Shown in pieces: positions 43,428 to 54,371 of a stretch of 54,371 bases of DNA. The stretch spans positions 1 through 54,371 of the forward strand of contig JAJFJN010000002.1 in assembly GCA_021773975.1 (NCBI GenBank), given 5' to 3'. This DNA comes from Gammaproteobacteria bacterium (GTDB lineage Bacteria > Pseudomonadota > Gammaproteobacteria > Chromatiales > Chromatiaceae). The notes below the pieces were generated by a model that ran no database searches, was not told where the DNA came from, and saw nothing but the letters and a program-made list of their open reading frames with translations. How positions within the stretch are numbered: the stretch's first letter is position 1; every line of letters starts with the position of its first letter. The position numbers and the translations under genes were made by a program.

Positions 43428-44100
43428 TCAACTTGTGCTTGAATGCCGTAATCTGGTACGCACCTTTGTGGATGGAACCTTGCGGGTTGAGGTGCTGAAA
43501 GGTGTTGATCTCAGCGTGGGAGCGGGTGAACGCATTGCAATTGTTGGCTCATCAGGTTCAGGAAAAAGCACCCTGTTGCACTGCCTCGGCGGGCTGGATC
43601 ACGTAACCAGCGGCACGGTACTGATCAATGGGGTTGATATGGTTGCATTGGGTGAGACTGAGCGTGGCACCTTGCGTAATCAGGCACTGGGTTTTGTCTA
43701 CCAGTTTCACCACCTATTGCCAGAGTTTACCGCATTGGAAAATGTAGCCATGCCGTTACTTATCGGTGGTGCAGAGGTTTCAATAGCCAGGGCGCGAGCC
43801 ACAGAAGTGCTGGAGCGAGTCGGCCTTGCGGCGCGCATTGAACACAAGCCCAGTGAACTTTCTGGTGGTGAACGTCAACGTGCGGCGATTGCCCGTGCGC
43901 TGGTGAATAATCCTCGCTGTGTGCTGGCAGATGAACCTACCGGTAATCTGGATCGCAATACGGCAGAGCAGGTTTATGAGTTGATGCTGGAGTTAAACCG
44001 GGAGCAAGGTACCAGTTTTGTGGTGGTTACCCATGATCACTCTTTAGCAGAACGAATGGATCGGGTATTAAATCTGAATGATGGCGTTTTTCAAAATTAG
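43420..44100 (+). CDS. lolD: Lipoprotein-releasing ABC transporter ATPase LolD
   Basis: LolD drives lipoprotein release. Walker [13 protein letters not shown] is near residue 45, the signature LSGGERQR near 145 and Walker [12 protein letters not shown] near 168. It has 226 residues. It overlaps the permease gene by 8 bp upstream and the convergent DUF2062 gene by 4 bp downstream. Confidence 0.97.
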   Translation: MSDQLVLECRNLVRTFVDGTLRVEVLKGVDLSVGAGERIAIVGSSGSGKSTLLHCLGGLDHVTSGTVLINGVDMVALGETERGTLRNQALGFVYQFHHLLPEFTALENVAMPLLIGGAEVSIARARATEVLERVGLAARIEHKPSELSGGERQRAAIARALVNNPRCVLADEPTGNLDRNTAEQVYELMLELNREQGTSFVVVTHDHSLAERMDRVLNLNDGVFQN

Positions 44101-44621
44101 TCAGCTTCCGGCTGTTTTTTCTGCCGTTTTTTGAGCTGATTCACCACATGCCAGCGCCAGTAACCGCGCATCGCAACATATCCAATAGTTGCTGCGATAA
44201 CAGCACATAGCAGGCTGCCCAGGTAGAGTGGCTGCCAAACACCGCCAATACTGTTCATCAGCCAATCTACCGTCAATTCAAACTCAATCTCTTGTGCTGG
44301 CTCACCAAGAATCCAGGTGCCGACAATATAGGTGGAGTAGAACATGGGTGGCATGGTAATAGGATTGGTGATCCATACCAGGGCTACGGATATAGGCAGA
44401 TTGACTCGAGCTGGGATCGCGGTAGCCGCAGCGGCCACCATCTGAAAGGGAATGGGGATAAAGGCCCAAAATAGTCCTACAGCGAAGGCGCCAGATACCG
44501 AGCGGCGGTTGAGGTGCCATAGATTGGGATCATAGAGCAGTCGCCCAAATATGCGCAGATATTTGTGGTTGCGAATGGTCTCTTTATCAGGTGTGTAGCG
44601 TTTTATTAACTTCTTTGGCAT
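44097..44621 (-). CDS. DUF2062 membrane protein
   Basis: The 174-residue inner-membrane protein has a basic N-terminal region ([20 protein letters not shown]). It contains the DUF2062 core [23 protein letters not shown] and [16 protein letters not shown], with two or three membrane helices, and ends in a basic tail. The role is unknown. It is often found next to the lol genes, as here. It is transcribed divergently from mutL. Confidence 0.9.
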   Translation of the reverse strand: MPKKLIKRYTPDKETIRNHKYLRIFGRLLYDPNLWHLNRRSVSGAFAVGLFWAFIPIPFQMVAAAATAIPARVNLPISVALVWITNPITMPPMFYSTYIVGTWILGEPAQEIEFELTVDWLMNSIGGVWQPLYLGSLLCAVIAATIGYVAMRGYWRWHVVNQLKKRQKKQPEAD

Positions 44622-44722
44622 AGCTATGTTACTGAATGATTTTATTCTTAATTTGAAAAGTTTCCCTTGGGTAATATATCACGCTAGTTTGAAGACCGTG
44701 CAAGTGGCAAAATGACCAGCCT

Positions 44723-46492
44723 ATGCATATTAAAATACTTCCCTCAGTTTTAGTTAACCAAATCGCCGCGGGCGAGGTGGTTGAGCGCCCGGCATCTGTT
44801 ATTAAAGAGTTGGTTGAGAATAGCCTGGATGCTGGTGCAAAAAGGATTGATGTTGAGATAGAGCAGGGTGGCATCAAGCTGATGCGTGTGCGTGATGATG
44901 GACGAGGCATCCCTCAAAATGAGCTGTTGCTGGCACTTTCCCGTCATGCCACGAGTAAAGTGGCTAGCCTGGAAGAGCTGGAACGGATCAATAGCATGGG
45001 GTTTCGGGGTGAAGCCCTGCCCAGTATTGGCTCAGTTTCGCGGTTGACGCTGATCTCTCATGAGCAGGAGGCAGAACATGCTTTCCAGCTAATGCCTGGG
45101 GCAGAGGCGCCAACACCGGCTGCGCACCCAGTGGGAACAACACTAGAGATACGTGATCTTTTTTATAACACCCCCGCCCGTCGTAAATTTCTTAAAACAG
45201 AGAAGACAGAGTTCAACCATATCGACACATTAGTTAAACGTTTAGCTTTGGCGCGTTTTGATGTGGGCTTTTCTCTAAAGCATAACCGACGGGAGATCAT
45301 TTTACTGTCTCCGGCAATAGTGCGCAGTGAGCAGGAACGACGGGTGACAGAGCTGCTGGGTAAAGCCTTTCTGGAGCAGGCCATTTTTCTGGAACATCAG
45401 ATTGCCGGGCTACGGCTTTATGGTTGGGTGGCGCGTCCGGCATTCTCACGCAGTCAGGCGGATATGCAGTACTTCTATGTCAACGGTCGAGTGATCAGAG
45501 ACAAGTTGGTTACCCATGCCGTACGACAGGCCTTTCAGGATGTGCTCTATCATGGTCGACATCCTGCCTATGTGCTCTATCTGGAACTTGATCCAGTGAT
45601 GGTAGATGTCAATGTCCATCCAACCAAGCATGAGGTGCGCTTTCGAGAAGGACGACTAGTGCACGATTTTTTATTCCGCACACTACACAAGTCGCTGGCA
45701 GATGACCGGCCAGGACTAACCTCAGATATGCCTGTGCAAGCAGCGCCGATAGAAACAGCAGCGGCTTATTCATCGCCTTCATATATGCCGCAGACAGCCC
45801 CCCTTAATCTGGCTGAGCGAAGCGCCAACTATCAGGCTGGTTTTGAGATGCAGCGGCCAGATCGAGGCAAGGTGGCTGCCTCCACTATTGAAGTGGAGCA
45901 GGATGAGATGCCACGGTTAGGCTTTGCGCTGGCTCAACTGCAAGGTATCTACGTGTTGGCAGAAAACAGAGAAGGGTTGGTGCTGGTAGACATGCATGCC
46001 GCCCATGAACGTATCACCTATGAACGCCTCAAGCTGGCCTGGGATGAGTCAAATATTAGAAGCCAGCCACTGTTGGTTCCCATTACAGTCGCTGTGAGTC
46101 GACGAGAAGCCGATCTGGCTGAAGAGCAGCAGACAATATTTGAGGCGTTGGGATTGGAAGTGGATCGGATGGGCGCAGAAACGCTTGCTGTGCGTGCTAT
46201 CCCAATTGCACTGCATGGTGTTGATGCCGAGCGACTGTTGCGAGATATATTGGCCGATCTGGTGGTCTATGGCTCCAGTGAGCGTATCCGTCATGAGATC
46301 AATGCCGTATTGGGGACGATGGCCTGCCATGGCTCGGTGCGTGCTAATCGCCGTTTGACCATTGATGAGATGAATGCACTGCTCCGAGATATGGAGCGTA
46401 CGGAGCGTAGTGGCCAATGTAATCATGGTCGTCCCACCTGGACTCAGTTAGGCATGAATGAGCTGGATCGACTGTTTAAGCGAGGGCAGTAA
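44723..46492 (+). CDS. mutL: DNA mismatch repair protein MutL, with endonuclease motif
   Basis: MutL couples MutS recognition to strand removal. The GHKL ATPase domain shows [12 protein letters not shown], the VRDDGRGI motif and [12 protein letters not shown]. The C-terminal domain holds [12 protein letters not shown] (Asp423, His425, Glu429), the DQHA(x)2E(x)4E endonuclease site with Met in place of Gln. It also has the ACHGSVRAN and CNHGRPTW motifs. It should nick DNA itself rather than rely on MutH. It has 589 residues. miaA follows with a TAATG junction. Confidence 0.96.
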   Translation: MHIKILPSVLVNQIAAGEVVERPASVIKELVENSLDAGAKRIDVEIEQGGIKLMRVRDDGRGIPQNELLLALSRHATSKVASLEELERINSMGFRGEALPSIGSVSRLTLISHEQEAEHAFQLMPGAEAPTPAAHPVGTTLEIRDLFYNTPARRKFLKTEKTEFNHIDTLVKRLALARFDVGFSLKHNRREIILLSPAIVRSEQERRVTELLGKAFLEQAIFLEHQIAGLRLYGWVARPAFSRSQADMQYFYVNGRVIRDKLVTHAVRQAFQDVLYHGRHPAYVLYLELDPVMVDVNVHPTKHEVRFREGRLVHDFLFRTLHKSLADDRPGLTSDMPVQAAPIETAAAYSSPSYMPQTAPLNLAERSANYQAGFEMQRPDRGKVAASTIEVEQDEMPRLGFALAQLQGIYVLAENREGLVLVDMHAAHERITYERLKLAWDESNIRSQPLLVPITVAVSRREADLAEEQQTIFEALGLEVDRMGAETLAVRAIPIALHGVDAERLLRDILADLVVYGSSERIRHEINAVLGTMACHGSVRANRRLTIDEMNALLRDMERTERSGQCNHGRPTWTQLGMNELDRLFKRGQ

Positions 46493-47436
46493 TGAGTGTA
46501 ATACCTGAAAACAGTGCAATCTGCCTCATGGGGCCTACGGCATCAGGTAAGACAGATCTGGCTGTGGAGCTGGTGCAGGCATTGCCTTGTGACATTATCA
46601 GCGTAGATTCGGCATTGGTCTATCGGGGCATGGATATAGGTACCGCCAAGCCAGGCGCTGATGTACTGAAGGTGGCGCCGCATCGTCTGATTGATATCTG
46701 TGATCCTACAGAGAGTTACTCTGCGGCTCGTTTTAGAGAAGATGCCTTGCGTGAAATGGAAGAGATCTTTGCCAAAGGGCGCATTCCCCTGCTTGTGGGT
46801 GGCACTATGCTTTACTACAGGGCGTTGCAATATGGGCTGTCGAAATTACCAGAGGCAGATCCAGTCGTTCGGGCACGACTTGAGGCTGAGGCAGCCACAG
46901 TAGGGCGGGAACAGATGCATCAGCGTCTTATGCAGATTGACCCCGTTGCAGGTGCGCGTATTCATCCCAATGATCCACAGCGTGTTCAACGAGCACTGGA
47001 GGTGTTTGAATTAACGGGGCAAACACTTACCGCGTTACAAAATCGTAATGGGGAGCAGGTGCTACCCTATAATTTAATCAAATTAGTACGTGCTCCGAAG
47101 GATCGTGCTGTACTGCATCAGCGTATTGCCAAACGTTTTCGACAGATGCTTGAGCTGGGTTTTGAAGATGAGGTGAAGGGGTTGCTGACCAGGGCAGATA
47201 TTACCCCTGATTTGCCCTCAATGCGTTCAGTGGGTTATCGACAGATGCTGGAGTATTTAGCTGGAAACTGTAGCTATGAACAGATGGTTGAGCGAGGCAT
47301 CATAGCGACTCGGCAACTGGCAAAGCGTCAGCTGACTTGGCTGCGAAGTGAGCAGGATGTACATTGGCTTGATGATGAAAAAGGAAAACTTTGTGCGCAG
47401 GTCTTGAAATATTTTAAGGTGTCTCCACATAGGTGA
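46492..47436 (+). CDS. miaA: tRNA dimethylallyltransferase
   Basis: MiaA adds a dimethylallyl group to A37 of tRNAs reading UNN codons. The P-loop [14 protein letters not shown] is at residues 14-27. [28 protein letters not shown] and [10 protein letters not shown] are conserved. It has 314 residues. The start directly follows the mutL stop, and hfq lies 130 bp downstream, as in most gammaproteobacteria. Confidence 0.97.
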   Translation: MSVIPENSAICLMGPTASGKTDLAVELVQALPCDIISVDSALVYRGMDIGTAKPGADVLKVAPHRLIDICDPTESYSAARFREDALREMEEIFAKGRIPLLVGGTMLYYRALQYGLSKLPEADPVVRARLEAEAATVGREQMHQRLMQIDPVAGARIHPNDPQRVQRALEVFELTGQTLTALQNRNGEQVLPYNLIKLVRAPKDRAVLHQRIAKRFRQMLELGFEDEVKGLLTRADITPDLPSMRSVGYRQMLEYLAGNCSYEQMVERGIIATRQLAKRQLTWLRSEQDVHWLDDEKGKLCAQVLKYFKVSPHR

Positions 47437-47566
47437 CTAAGCTATATCTGAGAGTTTTAGTGGGATTTATGCCTTGTGCTACACTATCTAATTGGAATGA
47501 CAGGATCGTTGTTCGTGTTTGTGTATTAAATTCAAAATATTTATATCCAACAATAAGGAGAACTTT

Positions 47567-47827
47567 ATGTCCAAGGGGCAGAGTTTACAAGACCCTTTCC
47601 TCAATGCCTTGCGCAAAGAGAAAGTACCCGTTTCAATCTTTTTAGTGAATGGAATCAAGCTTCAGGGGCAAATTGAATCATTTGATCAATTTGTTGTTTT
47701 ACTTAAAAATAGTGTGAGCCAGATGGTATATAAACATGCTATTTCAACTGTTGTACCTGTCAGAAATATCCGTTTCCAGCAGGAAGTAGATGCTGGACCT
47801 GGAACTCCTGAGCCGGGTAATCATTGA
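47567..47827 (+). CDS. hfq: RNA chaperone Hfq
   Basis: Hfq forms hexamers that pair small RNAs with mRNAs. ATG 47567 follows AAGGAG and gives [19 protein letters not shown]. The Sm1 core ([20 protein letters not shown]) and Sm2 motif (VYKHAIST) are intact. At 86 residues its disordered tail is short and Pro/Gly-rich. It is followed by a strong terminator, so hflX is a separate unit. Confidence 0.98.
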   Translation: MSKGQSLQDPFLNALRKEKVPVSIFLVNGIKLQGQIESFDQFVVLLKNSVSQMVYKHAISTVVPVRNIRFQQEVDAGPGTPEPGNH

Positions 47828-47833
47828 GCACAT

Positions 47834-47870
47834 AAACCGGGGCGGATTAATCCGCCCCGGTTTATTATTT
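47834..47870 (+). terminator. Terminator of hfq
   Basis: A perfect 28-base palindrome AACCGGGGCGGATT/AATCCGCCCCGGTT (47835-47862) is followed by TATTATTTT. Confidence 0.9.
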
Positions 47871-47902
47871 TAATAAACGGATGTTCTTTTTTGCTAAACA
47901 GG

Positions 47903-47908
47903 TATAAT
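47903..47908 (+). promoter_or_regulatory. Candidate -10 element for hflX-hflK-hflC
   Basis: TATAAT lies 52 bp before the hflX start and just after the hfq terminator. No good -35 element is seen. Confidence 0.35.
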
Positions 47909-47960
47909 TTCATCATCTATCACCTCTTCTTTTGTATAGTCACCCTCCCTAAAAAACTTA

Positions 47961-49253
47961 ATGTTTGATCGTCCTGCTAGCGGTGAATGTGCCGTTCTTG
48001 TACATCTTGACCTGGGTGTTAAAGCCGATAAGGATGAGTTGGATGAGTTTGAGCTGCTTTCGACCTCTGCGGGTGCGGAGATCGTGGCGTTTGTGCGTGG
48101 CTCTCGACAAAGGCCTGACCGACGACTGTTTGTTGGTAAAGGCAAAGCCGAAGAGATCAAAGATGTTATTGCAGCGGAAGAGGCCAAATTGGTTATCTTT
48201 AATCATGCGCTCTCGCCCAGTCAGGAGCGTAATCTTGAGCAGGAATTCCAGTGCCGAGTGGTGGATCGAACCGGCTTGATCCTGGATATTTTTGCCCAAC
48301 GTGCCCGCACCTTCGAAGGTAAATTACAGGTTGAGCTGGCGCAGTTGCGACATCTCTCTACCCGTTTGGTGCGCGGTTGGACCCACCTAGAGCGCCAGAA
48401 GGGGGGGATCGGCCTGAGAGGGCCGGGTGAAACCCAGCTTGAAACAGATCGCCGTCTATTGGGCAAACGAATTAGCCTGCTAAGGCAGCGGTTGGAGAAG
48501 GTGGCTACTCAGCGTGAGCAGGGACGAAAAGGACGAAGTAAAGCGATGGTGCCTACGGTCTCTCTGGTGGGTTATACCAATGCGGGCAAATCCACGCTAT
48601 TCAACCGCATAACAGAATCAGATGTCTATGCAGCTGACCAGCTTTTTGCCACACTCGATCCTACCCTGCGGCGTTTAGAACTGCCGAATGAAGGGGCAGT
48701 TGTACTGGCGGATACGGTGGGTTTTATCTCACATCTCCCGCATGAGCTGGTGGCGGCATTTCGCTCCACGCTACAAGAGACAACATCAGCAGATCTGCTG
48801 TTACATGTGATTGATGTTGCCAGCCCCCAGCGTGGGGTCTGTATAGCTGAAGTTAATGACGTACTAAAGCAGATTGGTGCAAACAAGGTGCCTCAGGTTG
48901 AGATCTATAACAAGATCGATCTGATGGATGAGGGTGAGCCACGTGTTGAACGTGATGAGGATGGTGTGGTCAGGCGGATCTGGCTATCTGCACAGACAGG
49001 TGCGGGTATTGAATTGCTAGTTGAGGCGCTTGCTGAGTTTTTTCATCAGGAACATGTTCGTGAAATTTTACGGCTTTCTGCAACGGATGGGCGTTTACAT
49101 GCGCAACTTTATCAGTTGGGACAGGTCTATCAGGATCAGGCACTGGATGATGGGGGCTGGGAGATGGATGTAGAGCTACCTATTAGAGACTATGAGCAAC
49201 TTATTGGGCAAGATGAGGCGTTAGTAAAACGATTGCTTGCCACAGTGCAGTAA
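47961..49253 (+). CDS. hflX: Ribosome-associated GTPase HflX
   Basis: HflX is a GTPase that splits stalled ribosomes after heat stress. The N-terminal domain has RRLFVGKGKAEEI. The middle helical region carries GIGLRGPGETQLETDRR. The G domain has GYTNAGKSTLFN and DTVGFISHLPHEL. The C-terminal tail is complete. It has 430 residues. The start ATG 47961 has no strong Shine-Dalgarno. Confidence 0.96.
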   Translation: MFDRPASGECAVLVHLDLGVKADKDELDEFELLSTSAGAEIVAFVRGSRQRPDRRLFVGKGKAEEIKDVIAAEEAKLVIFNHALSPSQERNLEQEFQCRVVDRTGLILDIFAQRARTFEGKLQVELAQLRHLSTRLVRGWTHLERQKGGIGLRGPGETQLETDRRLLGKRISLLRQRLEKVATQREQGRKGRSKAMVPTVSLVGYTNAGKSTLFNRITESDVYAADQLFATLDPTLRRLELPNEGAVVLADTVGFISHLPHELVAAFRSTLQETTSADLLLHVIDVASPQRGVCIAEVNDVLKQIGANKVPQVEIYNKIDLMDEGEPRVERDEDGVVRRIWLSAQTGAGIELLVEALAEFFHQEHVREILRLSATDGRLHAQLYQLGQVYQDQALDDGGWEMDVELPIRDYEQLIGQDEALVKRLLATVQ

Positions 49254-49348
49254 CCCCCCTAAAATCGCGCACTCGCGGTATTGAAAAATTCACTGACTTG
49301 CGCATTACGCGTGGCTCAAAAGGCAACAATAGATAATTGGAGTGTTTT

Positions 49349-50536
49349 ATGACCTGGAATGAACCGGGTGGTGGCGACAACAAGGGTGAGAAAGACCCTT
49401 GGAGTGGTAATAAAGGCAAGGGTGGCGGAAATCAAGGCCCACCAGATCTTGATGAAGTCGTTAAAAAACTACAGGAAAAACTCAGCGGTATATTTGGCGG
49501 CAGTGGTAACTCCAGTGGTGGGTCTGGCTCAGGAGGCATTCCCGGTGGAGCAGCCACTATCGCTGTTGTGGTTATAGCTGCGATTGCACTTATTCTCGTT
49601 GCCAATAGTTTTTATAAGATTGAAGCTGCCGAGCGGGGCGTTGTATTGCGTTTTGGTGCCTACAATCAGGTTACTGATCCTGGCTTGAACTTTAAGTTGC
49701 CTCTTATTGATGAGGTCTATAAGGTTAATATCGACCAGATCAGCTCTTTTAGTCATAAAGCACAGATGCTGACAAAAGATGAGAATATCATTGATGTTGA
49801 GCTGACAGTGCAGTCCAAAATTCAGGATCCAGCGGATTATCTGTTTCAGGATCGTAACCCACAAAAAACCATTCAGGATGCCACTGAAACAGCGGTGCGC
49901 GAAACCATCGGTAAAAGTAACCTGGATTTTATCCTGACAGAAGGCCGATCATCTATTGCTGCAGATATTAAAGAGCGTGCTCAAAAGCTAATTAGTGCCT
50001 ATAAAACCGGCCTTGAAATTACCAGCATCAACATGCAGCCTGCTAAACCGCCAGAACAGGTTAAGAGTGCATTTGATGATGCTATCAAGGCGCGTGAGGA
50101 TAAAGAGAGACTGGAAAATGAGGCGCATGCATATGCCAACCAGGTAGTTCCACAGGCTCGTGGTGCAGCGGCTCGCCAGGTTCAAGCGGCGAAAGCTTAT
50201 GAAGAGCGGGTAATTGCAGAGGCAGAAGGTGAGAGCAGCCGTTTTCTTGCTGTGCTAACGGAATATGAAAAAGCACCTGAAGTGACTCGTGAGCGTCTTT
50301 ATATTGAGACGGTAGAGAATGTGCTGAGTAAGACCAGTAAAGTCATGCTGGATGTTAAGAGCGGCAATAGCCTGATGTATCTTCCGTTGGATAAATTGAT
50401 CAAATCGCAAGGCACAGATGTAGGGAATCCTACTATCTCACCAATAACTTCAGATTATGGTTTGACAGCACCGCTGCAACAGCAACCAGCTGATACACGC
50501 ATACGCGACGTAAATCGTGGTAGGGGGGTACGCTAA
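49349..50536 (+). CDS. hflK: FtsH modulator HflK
   Basis: HflK and HflC form the large SPFH cage around the FtsH protease in the inner membrane. A Gly-rich cytoplasmic start (MTWNEPGGGDNKG) is followed by one membrane helix (about residues 67-87), then the SPFH domain and long helices with EAEGESSRF. ATG 49349 follows GGAG. The family length (395 residues) fits. The stop overlaps the hflC start. Confidence 0.96.
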   Translation: MTWNEPGGGDNKGEKDPWSGNKGKGGGNQGPPDLDEVVKKLQEKLSGIFGGSGNSSGGSGSGGIPGGAATIAVVVIAAIALILVANSFYKIEAAERGVVLRFGAYNQVTDPGLNFKLPLIDEVYKVNIDQISSFSHKAQMLTKDENIIDVELTVQSKIQDPADYLFQDRNPQKTIQDATETAVRETIGKSNLDFILTEGRSSIAADIKERAQKLISAYKTGLEITSINMQPAKPPEQVKSAFDDAIKAREDKERLENEAHAYANQVVPQARGAAARQVQAAKAYEERVIAEAEGESSRFLAVLTEYEKAPEVTRERLYIETVENVLSKTSKVMLDVKSGNSLMYLPLDKLIKSQGTDVGNPTISPITSDYGLTAPLQQQPADTRIRDVNRGRGVR

Positions 50537-51408
50537 TGAGTACTGGTAAAATGGGTGTTCTGGTGCTTGCGTTAATAGTAGCTGTAACGGGTTATTCTGC
50601 GGCCTTTAAGGTGCAGGAATGGGAACTGGCGCTTAAATTGCGCTGGGGTAAGATTGTGGATTCAGAATATGATCCTGGGCTGCATTTTTTGGTGCCAATC
50701 GTTAATGATATTCGCAAATTTGATGCGCGGATCCAGACATTGGATACTGAACCCCAGCGTTTCCTCACCTCTGAGAAAAAAGATGTGATCGTGGATTCGT
50801 TTGCCAAATGGCGCATTACTGATGTAGCGCAGTATTACCGCTCTACAGGTGGCCGTATCACGACAGCGTCACGGTTGTTGTCAGAGCGCATCAACACCAG
50901 CCTGCGTGATGAGTTTGGTAAGCGTACTATCCAAGAGGTTATCTCAGGGGAACGTGCAGAAATCATGGCCTTGTTGACCAAAGATTCCGATGCGCAAGCA
51001 GCTGAGCTTGGTATTGAGGTTATTGATGTTCGGGTCAAACAGATTGATCTACCACAAGAGGTGAGTGGATCTGTCTTTGACCGTATGCGTGCTGAACGGC
51101 AACGGGTTGCCAGTGAGCTGCGGGCGCAAGGCGCGGAGGAGGCTGAAAAGATACGGGCTGATGCAGATAGGCAGGGTACCGTCATCGTTGCTGGCGCCTA
51201 TAAAGAGGCAGAGCAGTTGCGTGGTACTGGAGATGCTAAATCTTCTGAAATCTATGCTACTGCCTATAATCAAAATCGTGAATTCTATTCCTTCTATAGG
51301 AGCTTGAATGCCTACCGCACTGTCTTTAGTGGCGGTGGTGATATGATGGTTTTAGAGCCTGATTCTGAGTTTTTTAAATACTTTAAAAACCTTAGTGGTG
51401 GTAAGTAG
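50536..51408 (+). CDS. hflC: FtsH modulator HflC
   Basis: HflC is the HflK partner in the periplasmic SPFH cage. An N-terminal membrane anchor (residues 4-23) precedes the SPFH domain (LDTEPQRFLTSEKKDVIVDSF) and the YKEAEQLRG helix. The C-terminus includes SFYRSLNAYR and ends soon after, as in most HflC. It has 290 residues. A strong terminator follows 50 bp downstream. Confidence 0.96.
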   Translation: MSTGKMGVLVLALIVAVTGYSAAFKVQEWELALKLRWGKIVDSEYDPGLHFLVPIVNDIRKFDARIQTLDTEPQRFLTSEKKDVIVDSFAKWRITDVAQYYRSTGGRITTASRLLSERINTSLRDEFGKRTIQEVISGERAEIMALLTKDSDAQAAELGIEVIDVRVKQIDLPQEVSGSVFDRMRAERQRVASELRAQGAEEAEKIRADADRQGTVIVAGAYKEAEQLRGTGDAKSSEIYATAYNQNREFYSFYRSLNAYRTVFSGGGDMMVLEPDSEFFKYFKNLSGGK

Positions 51409-51457
51409 TTACGCTACTGAAGCTGTTTTTTATGAGCCTTTTTGATAAATAAGGATT

Positions 51458-51486
51458 AGCCGGGCAGTCGCTGCCCGGCTTTTTTG
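51458..51486 (+). terminator. Terminator of the hfl operon
   Basis: AGCCGGGCAG (51458-51467) pairs with CTGCCCGGCT (51471-51480) around TCG, with six T after. The T tract runs to within 6 bp of the DUF2065 start codon. Confidence 0.92.
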
Positions 51487-51491
51487 TGTAT

Positions 51492-51677
51492 ATGTGGCAT
51501 GATCTATTAGTTGCACTGGCATTGGTGATGGTTATTGAGGGGGTACTTCCTTTTCTTAATCCAGGCGGCATGCGTAATATGATGCGCACGATGTCAGATA
51601 TGGATGATAAAGCACTACGCATGACTGGCTTGGTCAGTATGCTGGTTGGTGTTGCCACCTTGTATCTGGTTAATTGA
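51492..51677 (+). CDS. DUF2065 small membrane protein (YjeT-like)
   Basis: This 61-residue protein with two membrane helices, MWHDLLVALALVMVIEG and GLVSMLVGVATLYLV, belongs to a family that normally lies between hflC and hisZ/purA in gammaproteobacteria. ATG 51492 is preferred. GTG 51486, in frame two codons earlier, lies in the terminator tail. No Shine-Dalgarno is visible, and the terminator lies immediately upstream, so expression is expected to depend on read-through. The function is unknown. Confidence 0.85.
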   Translation: MWHDLLVALALVMVIEGVLPFLNPGGMRNMMRTMSDMDDKALRMTGLVSMLVGVATLYLVN

Positions 51678-51685
51678 GACGTTAG

Positions 51686-54186
<2,501 letters not shown>

Positions 54187-54189
54187 ATT

Positions 54190-54220
54190 AAAAAGGCAGT
54201 TGATTTCAACTGCCTTTTTT
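54190..54220 (+). terminator. Terminator of purA
   Basis: AAAAAGGCAGTTG (54190-54202) pairs with CAACTGCCTTTTT (54207-54219) around ATTT, followed by TTAATT. The A and T runs on both sides make it potentially bidirectional. Confidence 0.9.
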
Positions 54221-54235
54221 AATTGTGCCTTACTA

Positions 54236-54371
54236 GGAGGCTGTCCGAGAATAGAAAAACCTACTGCGGAAAAGCCATTTCGGCCAGATTTTCCGATCAA
54301 ATTCGTTAAATATGCCCAATATTCGCCTCATTTGATCAAAAAATCTGACTCAAAATGGCTTTCCCTCGCTA
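54236..54371. mobile_element. Probable end of an insertion sequence or palindromic repeat element, cut by the window edge
   Basis: From 54236 (AGGAGGCTGTCCGAGAATAG) the base use changes. The first bases resemble terminal repeats of IS1182/IS5-type elements (GGCTGTCC...). Inside, 54271-54362 is a long interrupted palindrome with three matched blocks: AAAGCCATTT/AAATGGCTTT, CAGATTTT/AAAATCTG and GATCAAAT/ATTTGATC. No transposase codons are present before the edge. The element type is not determined. Confidence 0.5.

Noticed and set aside
47894-48299. Minus-strand frames opposite the start of hflX
   Set aside because: They overlap the conserved N-terminal domain of hflX and have no features of their own.

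Overview
The window reads as chromosomal DNA of a gammaproteobacterium outside the Enterobacterales. It has moderate GC, dense operons, and the familiar block mutL-miaA-hfq-hflX-hflK-hflC-(DUF2065)-hisZ-purA. The single-permease lipoprotein exporter, the MutL endonuclease motif, the yicC/kinase/phosphatase/rph/rdgB cluster, a PEP-CTERM protein and a HydB/HydG-coupled formate dehydrogenase fit an environmental, possibly chemolithotrophic lineage (Chromatiales/Thiotrichales-like). The sequence alone does not fix the genus.

Layout. 1-0.8 kb: 3' end of an exported protein with calcium-binding type-3 repeats, closed by a terminator. 1.1-5.5 kb: ribF-ileS-lspA. 5.7-7.1 kb: a membrane HD-GYP phosphodiesterase with a CxxCH motif in its sensor region. 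7.1-17.6 kb: a type II secretion system split into two divergent operons, gspC-D-E-F leftward and gspG-H-I-J-K-L-M rightward, the latter tied together by overlapping stop/start codons. 17.6-19.8 kb: a spore-photoproduct-lyase-like radical SAM protein, a remnant of a formate/nitrite transporter, and two small orphan proteins. 19.9-22.1 kb: arsenite methyltransferase, thioredoxin-type arsenate reductase, parvulin and PpnP. 22.2-24.2 kb: a decayed dicarboxylate symporter, a structured RNA or small ORF with sequence antisense to tRNA-Gly, and a PEP-CTERM protein behind a convincing sigma-54 promoter.

24.3-33.0 kb is accessory: yceH, then a complete Wadjet anti-plasmid system (jetA, jetB, jetC, jetD). 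Between jetC and jetD lies a convergent 29-residue membrane-peptide gene with its own Shine-Dalgarno and terminator. This arrangement and the structured RNA at 23.1 kb are the best candidates for something undescribed. An orphan 174-residue protein follows. 33.1-37.0 kb: a soluble formate dehydrogenase operon (fdhA, hydB-like, hydG-like), read leftward. 37.1-40.9 kb: a secreted duplicated-domain protein, rdgB, rph, a PP2C phosphatase and a Ser/Thr kinase, all leftward. 41.1-42.1 kb: yicC, then two near-identical 65-bp hairpin units and a terminator. 42.2-44.6 kb: lolF-type permease, lolD and a DUF2062 protein. 44.7-54.2 kb: the mutL-to-purA housekeeping block. The window ends in a palindromic, insertion-sequence-like segment cut by the edge.

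No rRNA gene, intact tRNA gene or CRISPR array was found. All calls rest on reading the sequence; no database search was run, so family names are recognition by motif and gene order.
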